A DNA stretch of 8,159 nucleotides, taken from NCBI GenBank assembly GCA_049606935.1, contig JBMYWA010000088.1, positions 1-8,159 on the forward strand. Reading direction: 5' to 3'. The position numbers and the translations under genes are program-made. This document shows positions 6,328-8,159 of the stretch, piece by piece. The first letter of the stretch is position 1. Each line of letters begins with the position of its first letter. This DNA comes from CAJXZP01 sp049606935 (GTDB lineage: Bacteria > Bacteroidota > Bacteroidia > Flavobacteriales_G > Salibacteraceae). The notes below the pieces were generated by a model. The model was not told where the DNA came from. It made no database searches and saw only the letters and a list, made by a program, of their open reading frames with translations.

Positions 6328-7146
6328 TTATTTTTCAGTTGCAACTTCTTCAGCTGCAGCACTTGATTCTTCTTTAGCTTTTGCTTCTGCTTTAGGCTCA
6401 GATTTCTCTTCCTTTTTAGCTTCAGCTTTTGGGGCATCTTTTGATGCTGCTTTTGCTGAATTACGCTCTTTCAATCCTTCAATAACCGCATCAGCTAATT
6501 TTGATACGATAGCATCAATAGAAGAAGAAGCATCATCGTTAGATGGAATTGGGAAATCAATTACCGTTGGATCTGTATTGGTATCCACCATTGCGAAAGT
6601 AGGAATCCCTAGTTTTATTGCTTCAGAAGTAGCAATGTTTTCACGGTTAATATCTACAATAAAGATAGCCGCTGGTAAGCGAGTCAAATCTTTAATAGGA
6701 CCCAAGTTACGGTCTAATTTTTCACGTTGACGAGACATCATCAAACGCTCACGCTTAGCAATGTTAGAAGAATTTGGATCAGCCAACAATTTGTCGATGT
6801 TGTCCATTTTTCTAATTGCTTTACGAATAGTAGCAAAGTTAGTTAACATACCACCTGGCCAACGCTCAGTAACGTAAGGCATACCAGCACGCTCCGCATG
6901 TTTTGCAACGATAGCTTTAGCTTGTTTTTTAGTAGCTACAAACATGATCTTACGACCAGATTTTGCCATTTGTTTCATGGCAGCAGCAGCTTCATCAAGT
7001 TTAGCTTGAGTTTTATTTAAATCAATAATATGGATCCCGTTCTTCTTCATGAAGATATATGGAGCCATTCTTGGGTTCCATTTACGAGAAAGGTGTCCGA
7101 AGTGTACACCTGCATCCATAAGTTCTTTATATGATACTTTTGACAT
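6328..7146 (-). CDS. rpsB: 30S ribosomal protein S2, with charged C-terminal tail
   Basis: Small-subunit protein that binds late in 30S assembly at the head-body junction and is needed for S1 association in bacteria that have S1. It is 272 aa against 241 in E. coli. The conserved core covers about 1-228: DAGVHFGHLSRKWNPRMAPYI (in part 11-30), the FVATKKQAK region (69-77), ERWPGGMLTNFATIR (94-108), KLDRNLGPIKDLTRLPAAIFIVD (in part 143-165), and IPTFAMVDTNTDP (181-193) with PSNDDA (201-206). After residue 228 comes a low-complexity tail of about 44 residues rich in Ala, Lys and Glu, with AEAK repeated at 241-244 and 253-256. Such tails vary between species and are probably disordered. The gene is preceded by the longest spacer in the operon, 105 nt. 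Confidence 0.98.
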   Translation of the reverse strand: MSKVSYKELMDAGVHFGHLSRKWNPRMAPYIFMKKNGIHIIDLNKTQAKLDEAAAAMKQMAKSGRKIMFVATKKQAKAIVAKHAERAGMPYVTERWPGGMLTNFATIRKAIRKMDNIDKLLADPNSSNIAKRERLMMSRQREKLDRNLGPIKDLTRLPAAIFIVDINRENIATSEAIKLGIPTFAMVDTNTDPTVIDFPIPSNDDASSSIDAIVSKLADAVIEGLKERNSAKAASKDAPKAEAKKEEKSEPKAEAKAKEESSAAAEEVATEK

Positions 7147-7251
7147 TGTAATCTTTTTTTAAAATTTTGTTCACTTTCTTTTTACCAAGCGGCAACAAAC
7201 AAGTTTTGCATAAAGCAGTCTTGATTGTTTAGATTCTGAACTCTAAACGGA
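7147..7251 (-). promoter_or_regulatory. rpsI-rpsB spacer; possible rpsB leader with hairpin
   Basis: This 105-nt spacer contrasts with the 1- and 19-nt gaps elsewhere in the operon. It contains an inverted repeat with 7-bp arms, GTTTAGA (7227-7233) and TCTAAAC (7242-7248), around an 8-nt loop, located 4-25 nt past the rpsI stop. There is no T-tract after it, so it is not a standard terminator. No convincing TAnnTTTG element is present, so a leader for S2 feedback control or an mRNA processing site is more likely than a promoter. S2 leader control is known in gammaproteobacteria; here it is only a suggestion. Confidence 0.35.
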
Positions 7252-7638
7252 TTAACGTTTTGAGAATTGGAATTGTTTACGCGCTTTTGGTTGACCGAAT
7301 TTCTTACGTTCTACCATTCTTGGATCTCTAGTCATTAAGCTTTCAGCTTTTAAAAGAGGCTTATACTCTGCATCAATCTTTACTAATGCTCTAGCAATTG
7401 CCAATCTAATCGCTTCTACCTGACCTGTAGTTCCACCACCTTTTACATTAACTTTAACATCGTATTTTTCAACAGTTTCAGTTAATTCAAATGGTCTATA
7501 TAACTTAGCTCTTTGTGTAGCTAATGGAAAGAAGTTTTCTGGTGTACGACCGTTGATTACAACAGCTCCACTACCTGGAGTCACGTAAACACGCGCCACA
7601 GAACTTTTTCTTCTTCCTAATGCGTTAATCATTTCCAT
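7252..7638 (-). CDS. rpsI: 30S ribosomal protein S9
   Basis: Small-subunit protein of the 30S head whose C-terminal tail reaches the P-site tRNA; 128 aa, the usual length. Clear signatures are GRRKSSVARVYV (8-19), the family pattern GGGTTGQVEAIRLAIARAL (67-85), TRDPRMVERKKFG (103-115), and the invariant end KARKQFQFSKR (118-128) with the terminal Lys-Arg that contacts tRNA. The ATG at 7638 lies 1 nt after the rplM stop, so translation is probably coupled. A second in-frame Met at residue 3 could also be a start, but the first fits the MExIN start of Bacteroidota S9. Confidence 0.98.
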   Translation of the reverse strand: MEMINALGRRKSSVARVYVTPGSGAVVINGRTPENFFPLATQRAKLYRPFELTETVEKYDVKVNVKGGGTTGQVEAIRLAIARALVKIDAEYKPLLKAESLMTRDPRMVERKKFGQPKARKQFQFSKR

Positions 7639-7639
7639 A

Positions 7640-8083
7640 TTACAATTCTACTTTTGTCGGTTTTTGTGCTTCGTGAGCGTGCTCAGTTCCAGCATATACG
7701 TGCATGTTACCATAAATGGCCTTACCTAACTTGTTTTTTGGAAGCATACCTTTTACAGCAGATTCAAAAACTTTTGTTGGTTTTTTGTCCATTACCTCGT
7801 CTGCAGTCAAAGTTCTCTGACCACCTGGGTACCCAGTGTGACGGATGTACGTTTTGGTTGTAGCCTTAGTACCAGATAATCTGATTTTTTCAGCATTCAA
7901 TACGATAACATAGTCACCGTTATCTGAATGAGGAGTGTAAGCTGGCTTATGCTTACCTCGTAGCAATTTTGCTACTTCTGATGCAGCACGACCTAAGATC
8001 ATGTTTTCTACATCAACCACCAGCCATTTTTTGTCGGCTGATTCTTTGTTGACCGATTTGGTCTTGTAACTTAAAGTATCCAA
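7640..8083 (-). CDS. rplM: 50S ribosomal protein L13
   Basis: Early-assembling large-subunit protein bound to 23S rRNA; 147 aa against 142 in E. coli. It has the Bacteroidota-type N-terminal extension MDTLSYKT before the core. Conserved parts are WLVVDVENMILGRAASEVAKL (in part 20-39), LRGKHKPAYTPHSDNGDYVIV (in part 41-60), NAEKIRLSGTK (63-73), Y79 with HTGYPGG (82-88), and the family signature at about 109-136, AVKGMLPKNKLG followed by VYAGTEHAH. First gene of the operon, paired with rpsI as in most bacteria. The ATG at 8083 is 52 nt downstream of the -7 promoter element. Confidence 0.98.
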   Translation of the reverse strand: MDTLSYKTKSVNKESADKKWLVVDVENMILGRAASEVAKLLRGKHKPAYTPHSDNGDYVIVLNAEKIRLSGTKATTKTYIRHTGYPGGQRTLTADEVMDKKPTKVFESAVKGMLPKNKLGKAIYGNMHVYAGTEHAHEAQKPTKVEL

Positions 8084-8118
8084 TGTGTTACGCTTTAATT
8101 CAATTCATTAATCCAATC

Positions 8119-8132
8119 CCCGAAAAATCGGG
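8119..8132 (-). other. Small hairpin at the predicted 5' end of the rplM operon mRNA
   Basis: CCCGA (8119-8123) and TCGGG (8128-8132) pair around four bases. The hairpin begins 4 nt downstream of the -7 element, so it would sit at or within a few bases of the mRNA 5' end. It may protect the transcript or take part in control. No U-tract follows, so it is not a terminator. Confidence 0.4.
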
Positions 8133-8135
8133 CTG

Positions 8136-8143
8136 CAAAGATA
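8136..8143 (-). promoter_or_regulatory. -7 element of the rplM-rpsI-rpsB-tsf promoter
   Basis: TATCTTTG on the minus strand is an exact match to the Bacteroidota -7 consensus TAnnTTTG, 52 nt upstream of the rplM start codon. The -33 TTTG element, expected about 19-21 nt further upstream, would lie beyond the right edge, because only 16 bases remain. Transcription should start near 8130-8134, giving a leader of about 50 nt. Confidence 0.7.
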
Positions 8144-8159
8144 GATTTTAAATCTTTTC

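Noticed and set aside
6328..6460. Low-complexity Ala/Lys/Glu-rich end of rpsB as a possible frameshift or fusion
   Set aside because: The frame is continuous and the tail is of the variable, charged kind seen at the C-terminus of S2 in other species; no sign of a fused domain.
7654..7863. Open frame of 69 codons on the plus strand
   Set aside because: Fully antisense to rplM, with no recognisable domain.
1..8159. Search for tRNA or rRNA genes, CRISPR arrays, insertion sequences, attachment sites or a defence system
   Set aside because: Nearly all sequence is explained by nine conserved genes and short regulatory gaps; no repeat arrays, transposase-like frames or tRNA cloverleaf elements were seen.

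Overview
The window looks like chromosome of a Bacteroidota bacterium, most likely of the Flavobacteriales type. Four things suggest this: the AT-rich sequence, the absence of Shine-Dalgarno motifs in front of every gene, -7 promoter elements of the form TAnnTTTG, and the sequence flavour of the ribosomal proteins (for example the MDTLSYKT start of L13). The order or genus cannot be fixed from the sequence alone. Every gene I can support lies on the minus strand, so the text below follows transcription from the right edge to the left.

Right half (about 5487-8159): a translation-machinery operon, rplM (L13) - rpsI (S9) - rpsB (S2) - tsf (EF-Ts). It starts from a promoter whose -7 element TATCTTTG is visible at 8136-8143; the -33 element would lie outside the window. 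rplM and rpsI are separated by 1 nt. A 105-nt spacer with a small hairpin precedes rpsB and may be a control leader. The operon ends at a strong hairpin terminator at 5438-5472. Next comes pyrH (UMP kinase), apparently with its own promoter close to or inside that terminator, followed by a very strong 18-bp-stem terminator at 4638-4676. frr, the usual next gene after pyrH, is not there.

Left half (1-4508): a complete-looking drug- or metabolite-efflux operon reading tetR - TolC-type outer-membrane factor - lipoprotein membrane-fusion adaptor - RND inner-membrane pump. The pump is cut by the left window edge after 435 codons. The spacers are 9, 25 and 29 nt, so a single transcript is likely. 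The three transport genes would form one tripartite pump spanning both membranes. The TetR-family gene is the first cistron. In front of it is a 28-bp near-perfect palindrome (4481-4508) overlapping the -33 region of a Bacteroidota-type promoter, which suggests an autoregulated operon induced by a ligand of the repressor. The -7 element lies so close to the preferred ATG that the transcript is probably nearly leaderless.

I found no RNA genes, mobile elements, CRISPR arrays or clear novel system. The points worth a second look are mostly regulatory: the tetR operator/promoter, the leaderless start, the terminator-promoter overlap before pyrH, the rpsB leader, and the unusual Asp-Asn pair in the pump's proton-relay motif.
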